64,000 nucleotides of DNA from Dyella sp. SG609. GTDB taxonomy: Bacteria; Pseudomonadota; Gammaproteobacteria; Xanthomonadales; Rhodanobacteraceae. Location of the stretch: contig NZ_JAAZQJ010000002.1 of assembly GCF_012275375.1 (NCBI RefSeq), positions 124,001 through 188,000 on the forward strand, read 5' to 3'. Positions 54,574 to 62,962 of the stretch are shown piece by piece. Numbering within the stretch: position 1 is the stretch's first letter; each line of letters begins with the position of its first letter. Position numbers and translations under genes: made by a program. The notes beneath the pieces are model-generated. The model was not told where the DNA came from, made no database searches, and saw only the letters and a list, made by a program, of their open reading frames with translations.

Positions 54574-55940
54574 GGACGCTCCGGTGCGTCGATCCAGCGG
54601 CGCACGTCCTGCAGCAAGCGCTCGCGCTCCGCGGCGGGCAGCCGCTTCGGCGAACGCAGGCGCGCCATGCCGACACCGGTGCCGAAACACAGCAGGCCCA
54701 GCAGGCCGGCCATCGCCCAAGGTGCGCCGGGCGGCAGTTTCGAAGACGCCGCAACCATCTCCGCCGGGCGTGCGCCGCGCTGGCTGGCCACGGGAGGCAG
54801 CACGATGGCGGTCTTCGGCGCGGCAGCTACCGCCGCGATATCCAGGCGGTCGCCGCGCTGCGCATCCAGACCGACCGCGGCACCGATCACCGAGGCCAGC
54901 TTGGCGCTGGTTACCTCGTCCACCGACGAAGGCAACATGATGCCCAGACTGATCCGCTGCACCTGCCCCGGCGCCACTTCGATCTCTTCCTGCTGGCGGC
55001 CGTGCGCGTATTCCAGTTCCGACTCGCCCGCGCTGCTCGCCGCACGGGCGGTGTCGCCCTCCGGGCCCGGTGCGCCATGCGTGTTCGACGTCTTCTGCCG
55101 CACCAGCAGTCCGTTGCCATCCTTGCCCTGCGCCAGCAGCGTGTCCTTCACCTGCTTGATGCGGTCGTAGTTGAGCTGCACGTTCACCGACACCGCGAAC
55201 GAAGCCGATTCGCCCAGCGCCTCGCGCAACAGCGCTTCGACGCGCTGGCGCAGGCGCGTTTCCACGCGCGCCTGCTCCTCGCCGCTGTCGCCGGCCGTGC
55301 CACCCGACAAGATGGCACCGCCCTGCCCCAGCACCGTGACGGCATCCGGCGACAGACCATCCACCGCGGATGCAACGAGGCGCTGGATGCCGGTCACCTG
55401 CTTGGGCGCCAGCGAGCGCCCAGGCTGCAACGCCAGGCTGACCGAGGCCTTCGAAGGCGAATCCTGGCTTTCGAACATACCCGCGCGGCGCAAGGTGAGA
55501 TGCACGCGCGCGGCCTGCACGTCCGGAATGGTGGCAATGGTGCGTTCCAGTTCGCCCTGCAGCGCGCGCTGGTAATTCACCCGCTGGGCGAACTCGGTCA
55601 CGCCGAAATCCGAATCCTTGAACACCTCGAAGCCCACGCTGCCGCCGTGCGGCACGCCTTGCGCGACCAGCTTCATGCGCGCGTCGTAGACCGACTCCTC
55701 CGGCACCAGCACAGTGGCGCCGTCGTCGGCGAAGCGGTGCGGCACCTGCAGGCCATCCAGCGCGCCGGCGATTTCCGCGGCGTCGACCTGTTTCAACTCG
55801 GTGAACAGCACGCCGTAGCGCGTGCGCGTCGACCACCACGTCAGGCCGGCGGCCAGCACCACGATCAGCAGCAGGCCGATGCCGAATGCGAGGCGGCGCC
55901 CATGCGACCAGCTGCCCCAGAGCGAACGAAGGAATTCCAT
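54570..55940 (-). CDS. fliF: Flagellar MS-ring protein FliF
   Basis: A 456-residue ring protein, shorter than the usual 550. Two membrane helices (about 16-35 and 402-425) flank the periplasmic ring-building domains. GVLFTELKQVDAAEIAGALDG and ALQGELERTIATIPDVQAARVHL are the conserved YscJ-like parts; FSVSVNVQLNYD-like sequence (FAVSVNVQLNYD) follows. The tail ERLLQDVRRWID resembles the FliG-binding end of FliF. Missing length is mainly in the central periplasmic loop. Confidence 0.94.
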   Translation of the reverse strand: MEFLRSLWGSWSHGRRLAFGIGLLLIVVLAAGLTWWSTRTRYGVLFTELKQVDAAEIAGALDGLQVPHRFADDGATVLVPEESVYDARMKLVAQGVPHGGSVGFEVFKDSDFGVTEFAQRVNYQRALQGELERTIATIPDVQAARVHLTLRRAGMFESQDSPSKASVSLALQPGRSLAPKQVTGIQRLVASAVDGLSPDAVTVLGQGGAILSGGTAGDSGEEQARVETRLRQRVEALLREALGESASFAVSVNVQLNYDRIKQVKDTLLAQGKDGNGLLVRQKTSNTHGAPGPEGDTARAASSAGESELEYAHGRQQEEIEVAPGQVQRISLGIMLPSSVDEVTSAKLASVIGAAVGLDAQRGDRLDIAAVAAAPKTAIVLPPVASQRGARPAEMVAASSKLPPGAPWAMAGLLGLLCFGTGVGMARLRSPKRLPAAERERLLQDVRRWIDAPERP

Positions 55941-55947
55941 GGACGGC

Positions 55948-56244
55948 TCAGACCTGCATGCTGGTGATGTCGCGGTACGCCGCCAGCACGCGGTTGCGCA
56001 CCTGCACGACGAACTGGAGATCGATGCGCGCCTTTTCCAGCGCGATCATCACGTCGTGCACCGGCAGGTCCGCGCCGGCGGCCAGCGCACGCGTCGCCTG
56101 GTCGGCGGCGTTGAGCTGCTGGTTGACGCCTTCGACGCCTTGGGCCACCAGACTGTCGAAGCCCGGCGCGGTCTGCACCGGCGTGGCGCGCGCGGAAGGA
56201 GCGATATCGCCGAGCGCGGCAAGGGGAGCAATGGGTTCGATCAT
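55948..56244 (-). CDS. fliE: Hook-basal body protein FliE
   Basis: A 98-residue rod adaptor between MS ring and rod. The C-terminal signature DLPVHDVMIALEKARIDLQFVVQVRNRVLAAYRDI is clear. It lies 7 bp from fliF and one base from flgC. Confidence 0.93.
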   Translation of the reverse strand: MIEPIAPLAALGDIAPSARATPVQTAPGFDSLVAQGVEGVNQQLNAADQATRALAAGADLPVHDVMIALEKARIDLQFVVQVRNRVLAAYRDITSMQV

Positions 56245-56245
56245 C

Positions 56246-56629
56246 TCAGCGGCCTCCGATGCTCAACGATTTCAGCAACATGCCATGCAGCGTATTGAAG
56301 GCGCGGATATCGGCCTGGTACGCGCGCTGCGCGGACATCAGCGTGGCCATCTCCTGCGCCAGGTCGACGTCCGGGTACTGCACCGTGCCGTCCGGCCCGG
56401 CCAGCGGATTGGACGGATCGAGCACGGTCTGCCCGGCGCCATCCGCGCTGGACGCGCCGGCGGCAATGGCCGGCCCATCCACTTCGCGGGTGAACGCAGC
56501 CGCCTGCGCCGCGGCGCGCTGCTGCACCGGCATGTCGGCGGTGGCGATGCGCTGGCTGGCCGCCTCCATGCGCATGCGCTCGTAATCCAGGCCGGAACGC
56601 GTCACGGCGAACATGGCATCAAGACTCAT
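56246..56629 (-). CDS. flgC: Proximal rod protein FlgC
   Basis: A 127-residue rod subunit. N-terminal FAVTRSGLDYERMRMEAASQRIATADMP and C-terminal VDLAQEMATLMSAQRAYQADIRAFNTLH are the paired rod helices. The usual NxANxxT motif is altered to RIATADMP. It belongs to the flgB-flgC-fliE block. Confidence 0.93.
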   Translation of the reverse strand: MSLDAMFAVTRSGLDYERMRMEAASQRIATADMPVQQRAAAQAAAFTREVDGPAIAAGASSADGAGQTVLDPSNPLAGPDGTVQYPDVDLAQEMATLMSAQRAYQADIRAFNTLHGMLLKSLSIGGR

Positions 56630-56639
56630 GACTGCAGAC

Positions 56640-57014
56640 TCATGACTGGTCTCCGCTGAGCGCCAGGCTCATGAGGGCGAACTGGCGCGTAGCCGCTTCC
56701 GACAAGGCCTGGTAGTGCGCGCTGGCCAGGGCCAGTTCGGTCACTTCGTGATCCAGGCTGAGCGAGCCGTCGGCGCTGTCGATGCGCTGCGAGGTAGTGC
56801 TGCCCAGGCGGGCCGAGGCAAGCGCGCCGGCATCGACGTCGCCACCGTCGGCAACCCGCTGCAGCAGGTCCAGCGCGTCGCCGAAGTCCGCGCGCTGCAC
56901 GGTGCCGTCGGGCCGGTTGGCAAAGGCCACGTTGTGGCTGGCGATCTCCGCCCGCCGCTGGGCCATGTCCAGCGCAAGGCCGATGGCGCCGAGAGTGACA
57001 TTGTGATCGGACAT
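56640..57014 (-). CDS. flgB: Proximal rod protein FlgB
   Basis: A 124-residue rod subunit. ALDMAQRRAEIASHNVAFANRPD matches the FlgB N-terminus (normally ...NxANxxTP), and the C-terminus LALASAHYQALSEAATRQFALM the paired helix. AAGGGGAA before ATG 57014 is a strong ribosome site. Confidence 0.9.
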   Translation of the reverse strand: MSDHNVTLGAIGLALDMAQRRAEIASHNVAFANRPDGTVQRADFGDALDLLQRVADGGDVDAGALASARLGSTTSQRIDSADGSLSLDHEVTELALASAHYQALSEAATRQFALMSLALSGDQS

Positions 57015-57025
57015 CCGTATTCCCC

Positions 57026-58150
57026 TTACTGGATGAGCAATTCGCCGCGCAACGCACCGGCCGCCTTGATCGACTGCAGCACGGTGATGACATCGCGGGT
57101 GGAAAGATGGATCGCGCGCAGCGCGGAAATCAGGTCGCCCACGGTGGCGCCGGTGGGCAGCTGCACCATGCGGGCATCGTCTTCGTTCACCTTGATTTTG
57201 GTCTGCGGCACGATGGCGGTGCGGATATTGCGCGAGGGATCGACAAACACGCCGTCGCCCGGCTGCGAAACCAGGTAGTCGGTCTTGATCGACACGCGCA
57301 GGTCGCCCTGCGAAATGGTCACGCTGGCCAGCTGCACGTCGCCGCCGGACACCACCGTGCCGGTGCGCTCGTTGACCACCACGCGCGCGACCTGGTCGGG
57401 CTGCACCATCACGTTTTCCAGCGCGGCGATGTTCTGCACCGCGCTGCTGGGCTGGCTGAAATGCACCACCACCTTGCCGGCGTGCGCGGCGCTGGCCTCG
57501 ACGCCGGGCAGCGTGCGCTGCACCGCCTGCGCCACGCGCGAGGCGGTGGTGAAATCGGGCTGGTACAGAATCAGATTGATGGTGCCGCCCGGCCCCAGCG
57601 CACCCAGCGGCGCGGAACGCTGCACGGTGGCGCCTTCCGGTACCAGGCCAGCGGTGGGATGGTTCTTCTGTTCCAGGTTGCCGTGCGACTGCACCTTGTA
57701 GCCGCCGACCGAAATCGCGCCCTGGGCCAGCGCATAGACCTGACCGTCAGGGCCATCGAGCGGCGTCAGCAGCAAGGTGCCGCCGCCGAGGCTGCGCGCA
57801 TCGCCGACCGAGGCCACCGACACGTCCAGCTTCTGGCCGGATTCCGCAAACGCCGGCAGCGTCGCGGTCACCATCACGGCCGCCACGTTGCGGCTGTTCA
57901 GATCGTCGGTGGACACGTTGACGCCAAAGTGGCTGAGCGTGTTCGCCACCGACTGCAAAGTGGCGTGGTTGCGGTTGGTATCGCCGGAGCCGGCCAGGCC
58001 GACCACCAGGCCGTAGCCGATCAGCGCGTTGTCCTGCACGCCTTCGGCGCGTGCGATTTCCTTCAGGCGCACGCCCACGAAGGTCTGCGTCTGCGCCGAA
58101 GCCGCGAACGCAGCCACAGCCAGCAGCACGGTACAGAGCCCGCGCCTCAT
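57026..58150 (-). CDS. flgI: Flagellar P-ring protein FlgI
   Basis: A 374-residue periplasmic protein with a signal peptide (LCTVLLAVAAFAASAQ, about 5-20). RLKEIARAEGVQDNALIGYGLVVGLAGSGD is the FlgI signature, and LLTPLDGPDGQVYALAQGAI and VVNERTGTVVSGGDV follow. ATG 58150 overlaps the flgH stop and is preferred to ATG 58165. It assembles the P ring around the rod. Confidence 0.96.
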   Translation of the reverse strand: MRRGLCTVLLAVAAFAASAQTQTFVGVRLKEIARAEGVQDNALIGYGLVVGLAGSGDTNRNHATLQSVANTLSHFGVNVSTDDLNSRNVAAVMVTATLPAFAESGQKLDVSVASVGDARSLGGGTLLLTPLDGPDGQVYALAQGAISVGGYKVQSHGNLEQKNHPTAGLVPEGATVQRSAPLGALGPGGTINLILYQPDFTTASRVAQAVQRTLPGVEASAAHAGKVVVHFSQPSSAVQNIAALENVMVQPDQVARVVVNERTGTVVSGGDVQLASVTISQGDLRVSIKTDYLVSQPGDGVFVDPSRNIRTAIVPQTKIKVNEDDARMVQLPTGATVGDLISALRAIHLSTRDVITVLQSIKAAGALRGELLIQ

Positions 58151-58728
58151 AGCAACCCCAGCCATTTGCTGACCCTGTAGATGATGCTGCGCTTCTGCGG
58201 CTCGCTGACGTCGCCGCGGCCGGTGAATTCGATGTTCGCTTCGCTGATGCGGTTGGACAGGATGGTGTTGGAGGAGGAGATGTCCTCCGGCCGCACCGCG
58301 CCGCTCAGCGCAATGCGCTGCTTCTCGCCGTTGACCACCACCGATTGCTCGCCGCGGATGCGCAGGGTGCCGACGTCGTCGATGCCGGTGACCCTCACCG
58401 CGATCTGCGCCTGCACCGCGCCCGAGCGCGTGGTCTGCCCCGCGCCGCTGTCGCTGCCGGAAAGACCGAGATTGCCGTTGTAATCGTGATGCGTGGTGCG
58501 CAGGCTGCCGCCCAGACTCACGTTATTGGCCGAGTCGGTGTTCGCGGCGGCTGACGCGCGCGAAGTCTCCACCACCAGGATGGTGAGCGTGTCGCCCACG
58601 CGGTGCGCGCGGCGATCCTCGGCCAGGCCGCGGTAGGTGCGCGGGTCGATCATGCCGCCGCCGTCCTGCGCGCATGCGGCAGGCAGGCCGAGCAGCAGCA
58701 GGGTTGCGAATGTGTATTCACGGAACAA
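58147..58728 (-). CDS. flgH: Flagellar L-ring protein FlgH
   Basis: A 193-residue outer-membrane ring lipoprotein. The start is a TTG at 58728 with GGGGAG upstream; no ATG or GTG precedes the signal. The lipobox LPAAC (Cys 19) is atypical, with Pro at -3. RAHRVGDTLTILVVETSRASA and EDISSSNTILSNRISEANIEFTGRG are diagnostic. It overlaps flgA by 11 bp. Confidence 0.93.
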   Translation of the reverse strand: MFREYTFATLLLLGLPAACAQDGGGMIDPRTYRGLAEDRRAHRVGDTLTILVVETSRASAAANTDSANNVSLGGSLRTTHHDYNGNLGLSGSDSGAGQTTRSGAVQAQIAVRVTGIDDVGTLRIRGEQSVVVNGEKQRIALSGAVRPEDISSSNTILSNRISEANIEFTGRGDVSEPQKRSIIYRVSKWLGLL

Positions 58729-59419
58729 CTTGCGCCACTCCCCGGTCCGTCACCGTCGCCTTTACGGGTTCGCTGGTACCGGCCACCTGCACTGGCACCG
58801 TCTCGCCCTTGTTCGCAGCGCGCATGGCCACGCCCGCGCGCTCCACCGTGATCCCGCCGTAGCTCGCCATCAGGCGTACCTGCTGGCGATTGTCGACGTC
58901 GGGCACGTCCTCGAAATCTTCGATGCTGGCCACCTGCCCCGCGCGCACCGGATGGCGCAGGCGCTTGCCTTTGAGCGCATCCGGCGAGGCCAGCGGCGCG
59001 GACGAGCCGAGCGCCACGTCCACATTGCGTTCTTCCAGCTGCAGTTGATCGGCCGGCAGCCGCTCGGCCACGTCGTCGCGATAAACCCAGGCCTGCCCCG
59101 TCGCCGACAGCGCAAAACCCACCGGCACTATGCGCAGCACGCGGCCGCCGCTGCGCACTTCCACCATCGCGGTGAAGCGTGCGCGCGGCCAGCGGCCGGC
59201 GATCGGCAGCGCGCGAAATTCCAGCGCGCCCTTGGCGGCCGGCAGATGTTCCGGACGCGTCGTCACGTCCAGCTGCACATGCTCGTAGCCATGGCCGAGG
59301 CGCTGCTCCACCGCCGCACGCGCAGCCGCCACCGCGCCATCCGCGGCGGCATCGCTGGCGCACGCGGCGGCCGGCGCCAGGCACGCCAGTGCGAACAAGC
59401 TGGCAAGGCGAAGGCTCAT
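58718..59419 (-). CDS. flgA: P-ring chaperone FlgA
   Basis: A 233-residue periplasmic chaperone for FlgI with a signal peptide (about 1-20). The C-terminal SAF domain (about 95-230) includes ALKGKRLRHPVRAGQVASIEDFE and GITVERAGVAMRAANKGETVPVQ, conserved in FlgA. It lies between flgG and flgH, adjacent to the ring genes. Confidence 0.93.
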   Translation of the reverse strand: MSLRLASLFALACLAPAAACASDAAADGAVAAARAAVEQRLGHGYEHVQLDVTTRPEHLPAAKGALEFRALPIAGRWPRARFTAMVEVRSGGRVLRIVPVGFALSATGQAWVYRDDVAERLPADQLQLEERNVDVALGSSAPLASPDALKGKRLRHPVRAGQVASIEDFEDVPDVDNRQQVRLMASYGGITVERAGVAMRAANKGETVPVQVAGTSEPVKATVTDRGVAQVVP

Positions 59420-60186
59420 CGATTGAGATTGTTGATGGTGTCCAGGATCTGGTCGGTCGCCTGCAGCACGCGCGCATTAAGCTGGTACGCGCGCTGCGCC
59501 AGCACCAGGGCAGACATCTCGCCTACCAGGTCGACGTTGGAACCCTCGACATAACCCTGCGACAGCGTGCCGAAGCCCGCATCGCCCGGCTTGCCCACCA
59601 CCGGGTCGCCCGAATCCGGCGTCACCGCGAAATTGTTGCCGCCGACCGAGCGCAGCGCTTCCGGCGCGGCGAACGTCACCAGCTGCAGGTTGCCGACCAC
59701 GCTGTCCTTGGCGTCGCTGCCGAGCTGTGCGTGCACATCGCCATTGCTACTGACCGTGATATGGGTGGCGTCGGCGGGAATCTGGATGCCCTGCGCCAGG
59801 CGATGGCCTGCGGCGGTGACCAGATAGCCGTCGTTGTCCACCTTGAGCTGGCCGGCGCGCGTGTACAGGCGGCCGCCGTCTTCGCCGCTTTCGATTTCGA
59901 AGAAGCCCGCGCCCTGGATCGCCAGGTCCCAGGTGTTGCCGGTCTGCTGCAGGGCGCCGTCGATCATCACCGGCGCGGTCTCGCTGATGCGCGTGCCGGC
60001 GCCGAGCTGGTTGGCCGCAAGGCCTTGCTGCGCCTGCGCCGGCGTCAGCGCCGACACGTCGGTGAAGGCCACGCGCGAGCGCTTGTAGCCCGGCGTCTGC
60101 ATATTGGCCAGGTTGTTGGAGATCACGTCGATCTGCTGCTGCTGCGAGTTGAGCCCGCTGGCGGCGATATGGAGTGCTTCGATCAT
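59416..60186 (-). CDS. flgG: Distal rod protein FlgG
   Basis: A 256-residue rod subunit of standard length. ALHIAASGLNSQQQQIDVISNNLANMQTPGYKRSR and IQGAGFFEIE open it, and SNVDLVGEMSALVLAQRAYQLNARVLQ closes it. All family motifs are intact. It overlaps flgA by 4 bp. Confidence 0.96.
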   Translation of the reverse strand: MIEALHIAASGLNSQQQQIDVISNNLANMQTPGYKRSRVAFTDVSALTPAQAQQGLAANQLGAGTRISETAPVMIDGALQQTGNTWDLAIQGAGFFEIESGEDGGRLYTRAGQLKVDNDGYLVTAAGHRLAQGIQIPADATHITVSSNGDVHAQLGSDAKDSVVGNLQLVTFAAPEALRSVGGNNFAVTPDSGDPVVGKPGDAGFGTLSQGYVEGSNVDLVGEMSALVLAQRAYQLNARVLQATDQILDTINNLNR

Positions 60187-60193
60187 GGCGTCC

Positions 60194-60871
60194 TCAGGAG
60201 TCCTTGCCGATCTGGTCGATACCGGCCACGAGAGCCGTGTGATAGGTGGAAATCGCGTGCTGGATGGAACTGGCGTGGCGCGACAGCTGCATCAGCCGCA
60301 CCATTTCCTCGCCGGGGTCGACGTTGGAACCTTCGAGCGCGCCCTGGTGCACGCGCACATCGGCGTCCGCGGTGGCGCTGGCGGCGTACATGCCGCCACC
60401 CAGCGGCTGCAGCGTGGCGCCGTCGGCCACGTCGACCAGGGCCAGCTGCGCCACCACGTCCTTGCCGTCGTGGATGGCGCCGTCTTCGCCGATGGTTACG
60501 GCAGAACTCGAGAGCACGATGGGGCCGTCGGCGCCGAGCACCGCGCGGCCCTGCGCGTCCACCAGGCGTCCGCTGGCATCCAGCGAGAACTGGCCGGCGC
60601 GCGTCAGGAACACCTGCTCGTCGCCGGCGCTCACCTGGAAAAAGCCTTGCCCCTGCAGGGCAAGATCCAGCGGGCGACCGGTCTGGATCAGGGCGCCATC
60701 GCGCTGGTCCACGCGCGTGGGCGCCGCGCCCAACGTACCTTCGAAACCTTCGGCGCGCTGTACCGCGCGATAGCCCGGCGTGGTCAGGTTGGCCACGTTC
60801 TGGCTGAGCGTGCCTAACGCGCGCACGTCGGCGCTCAAGTAACGGGCAATCGAGCTGATGGGGTCGCTCAC
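60194..60871 (-). CDS. flgF: Proximal rod protein FlgF
   Basis: A 225-residue rod subunit. LSADVRALGTLSQNVANLTTPGYRAVQR and LALQGQGFFQV are present, and the end is SNVDPGEEMVRLMQLSRHASSIQHAI. The start is GTG 60871 with a strong AAGGAG. It lies 7 bp from flgG and 9 bp from flhA. Confidence 0.93.
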   Translation of the reverse strand: MSDPISSIARYLSADVRALGTLSQNVANLTTPGYRAVQRAEGFEGTLGAAPTRVDQRDGALIQTGRPLDLALQGQGFFQVSAGDEQVFLTRAGQFSLDASGRLVDAQGRAVLGADGPIVLSSSAVTIGEDGAIHDGKDVVAQLALVDVADGATLQPLGGGMYAASATADADVRVHQGALEGSNVDPGEEMVRLMQLSRHASSIQHAISTYHTALVAGIDQIGKDS

Positions 60872-60880
60872 TGGGTCTCC

Positions 60881-62962
60881 TTATGCCGCGGCCGGCGCCG
60901 CCGCGGTGGGCGTCACGCTGCCGAAGGCCCGCACCACGATGGTGCCGGGCAGTTCGTTGATGCCGATCACCGCCACATGCGGCAGCGAGCGCTGGATCAG
61001 GGCGCGCACGTGCCGGCGCAGCAGCGACGGGCACAGCAGCACCGGTGAAAGGTTCTTGGCCAGCATCGCGTCGGACTGCCGGGCCAGGCTGCCCAGGAAG
61101 CCGTCGAGCATGTTCGGATCGGTCAACAGCATCGAATGCCCCTCGCGCTGGCGCGCCGCCTGCAGCATCGAACGCTCGAATTCCGGTGCAAGGGTCAGCA
61201 CGTGCAGTTCGCCCTGTTCGTTGCTGGCTTTCTGGCAGATGCCCGCGCCCAGGCGCTCGCGCACCTTCTCGGCAAGGTCCTCGGCCTGCTTGCTCACCTT
61301 GCCGGCGTCCACCAGCACTTCGAAGATGGTTTCCAGCTGACGGATGCTGACCAGTTCGCGCAGCAGGATCTGCAGCACCTTCTGCACGTCCGTATAGCTC
61401 AGGACGGTGGGCACCAGTTCGTCGACCAGACCGGCCTGGCGTTCCTTCAGGCGCAGCGCAAGGCGCTCGACTTCGGCGCGCGTGAGCAGGTCCGCCGCGT
61501 GGCGCTTGGCCAGTTCGTTGAGGTGAGTGACCAGCACCGTATCCGGATCGACCAGGGTGTAGCCCGCGCCGCGCGCGTACTGGCGCGCATCCGGCGAAAT
61601 CCATTGCGCCGGCAGTCCGTAGGCCGGATCGCGCGTTTCGCGGCCTTCCAGCTTGGGCCGCTTGCCGCCCGGGTTGATCGCCAGCACCGCGTCGAAATGC
61701 AGCTCGCCCTGCCCGATGCGGTTGCCGTTGAGCAGCACCTGATACTGATGTTCGCCCAGCGTGCCCGCGGTGGCTTCGCGCGTCATCACCGGCGGCAGCA
61801 CGAAGCCGAAGTCCAGCGCGAACTGCTTGCGCAGGCTCTGCATGCGTTCGTTGAGTTCCGCCGCGCGGTGCTGGAAGACTTCCTTCACGGCCGCGCCCAG
61901 GCGCAGTTCGAGCGGGTCGATCTGCAGGCTGCGGTAGAAATCCTCTTCGCCCTTGGGCTTCGCTTCGGGCGTGTCCGCTTCGGTTTCCGCCGCGGATTCG
62001 GTGGATGCGCTACGCCTTGCCAGCCAGATCATCGCCGCGATGCCGGCCAGCACGAAGGCCACCGGCAAGACCGGCAGGCCGGGCAGCAGCATCACGATAA
62101 ACAGCGTGATGCCCACCACCATCAAGGTGCGCGGGTTGGACAGCACCTGCTTGGCGATCTCGCCGCCCAGCTCCGCATCCGACGCGGCGCGCGTGATGAT
62201 GATGCCGGTCGCCACCGCGATCACCAGCGAGGGAATCTGCGTGACGATGCCGTCGCCCACCGTCAGCAGGGTGTAGCGGTGCACGGCCTCGGTCCACGGC
62301 ATCCCATGCTGGAGCATGCCGATGGACAGGCCGCCGATGATGTCGATCAGCAGAATGACGATGCCGGCGATGGCGTCGCCCTTGACGAACTTGGTGGCGC
62401 CGTCCATCGCGCCGTAGAAGTTCGCCTCGCGCTCGATCAGGGAGCGGCGGCGGCGGGCCTCGGCCTCGTCGATCAGCCCCATGTTCATGTCGGCGTCGAT
62501 GCTCATCTGCTTGCCGGGCATGCTGTCCAGGGTGAAGCGCGCGGCCACTTCCGCCACGCGCTGCGCGCCGCTGGTCACCACCACGTACTGCACCACCACC
62601 AGGATCAGGAACACCACCAGGCCGATCACATAGTTGCCGCCCACCACATAGCTGCCCACCGCACCGATCACATGGCCGGCGCTGCCGCCGTTGAGGATCA
62701 GCCGCGTGGCCGACACGTTCAGCGCCAGGCGGAACAGCGTGGTGATCAGCAGCAGCGACGGAAAGGTGGAAAAGCTCAGCGGCGAGTCGGTGAGGAAGGT
62801 GATCAGCAGCACCAGCAAGGCGATGCTGAAGTTCACGATCAGCAGGAAATCCAGCAGCCCCGGCGAGACCGGCACGAACAGGATGGTGAGGATGAAGATC
62901 ATCGCGCCGACCAGCGCGAGATCCCGCCTGCCATCCAGCAGCTGGCGCAGCAGCCCCTTCAT
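60881..62962 (-). CDS. flhA: Flagellar export gate protein FlhA
   Basis: A 693-residue core of the export channel. About eight N-terminal helices include FSTFPSLLLITTLFRLALNVSATRLIL, and the FHIPEP-type loop carries EAEARRRRSLIEREANFYGAMDGA with KFVKGDAIAG (about 160-210). A linker (about 330-350) leads to the cytoplasmic substrate-docking domain. ATG 62962 overlaps the flhB stop. Confidence 0.97.
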   Translation of the reverse strand: MKGLLRQLLDGRRDLALVGAMIFILTILFVPVSPGLLDFLLIVNFSIALLVLLITFLTDSPLSFSTFPSLLLITTLFRLALNVSATRLILNGGSAGHVIGAVGSYVVGGNYVIGLVVFLILVVVQYVVVTSGAQRVAEVAARFTLDSMPGKQMSIDADMNMGLIDEAEARRRRSLIEREANFYGAMDGATKFVKGDAIAGIVILLIDIIGGLSIGMLQHGMPWTEAVHRYTLLTVGDGIVTQIPSLVIAVATGIIITRAASDAELGGEIAKQVLSNPRTLMVVGITLFIVMLLPGLPVLPVAFVLAGIAAMIWLARRSASTESAAETEADTPEAKPKGEEDFYRSLQIDPLELRLGAAVKEVFQHRAAELNERMQSLRKQFALDFGFVLPPVMTREATAGTLGEHQYQVLLNGNRIGQGELHFDAVLAINPGGKRPKLEGRETRDPAYGLPAQWISPDARQYARGAGYTLVDPDTVLVTHLNELAKRHAADLLTRAEVERLALRLKERQAGLVDELVPTVLSYTDVQKVLQILLRELVSIRQLETIFEVLVDAGKVSKQAEDLAEKVRERLGAGICQKASNEQGELHVLTLAPEFERSMLQAARQREGHSMLLTDPNMLDGFLGSLARQSDAMLAKNLSPVLLCPSLLRRHVRALIQRSLPHVAVIGINELPGTIVVRAFGSVTPTAAAPAAA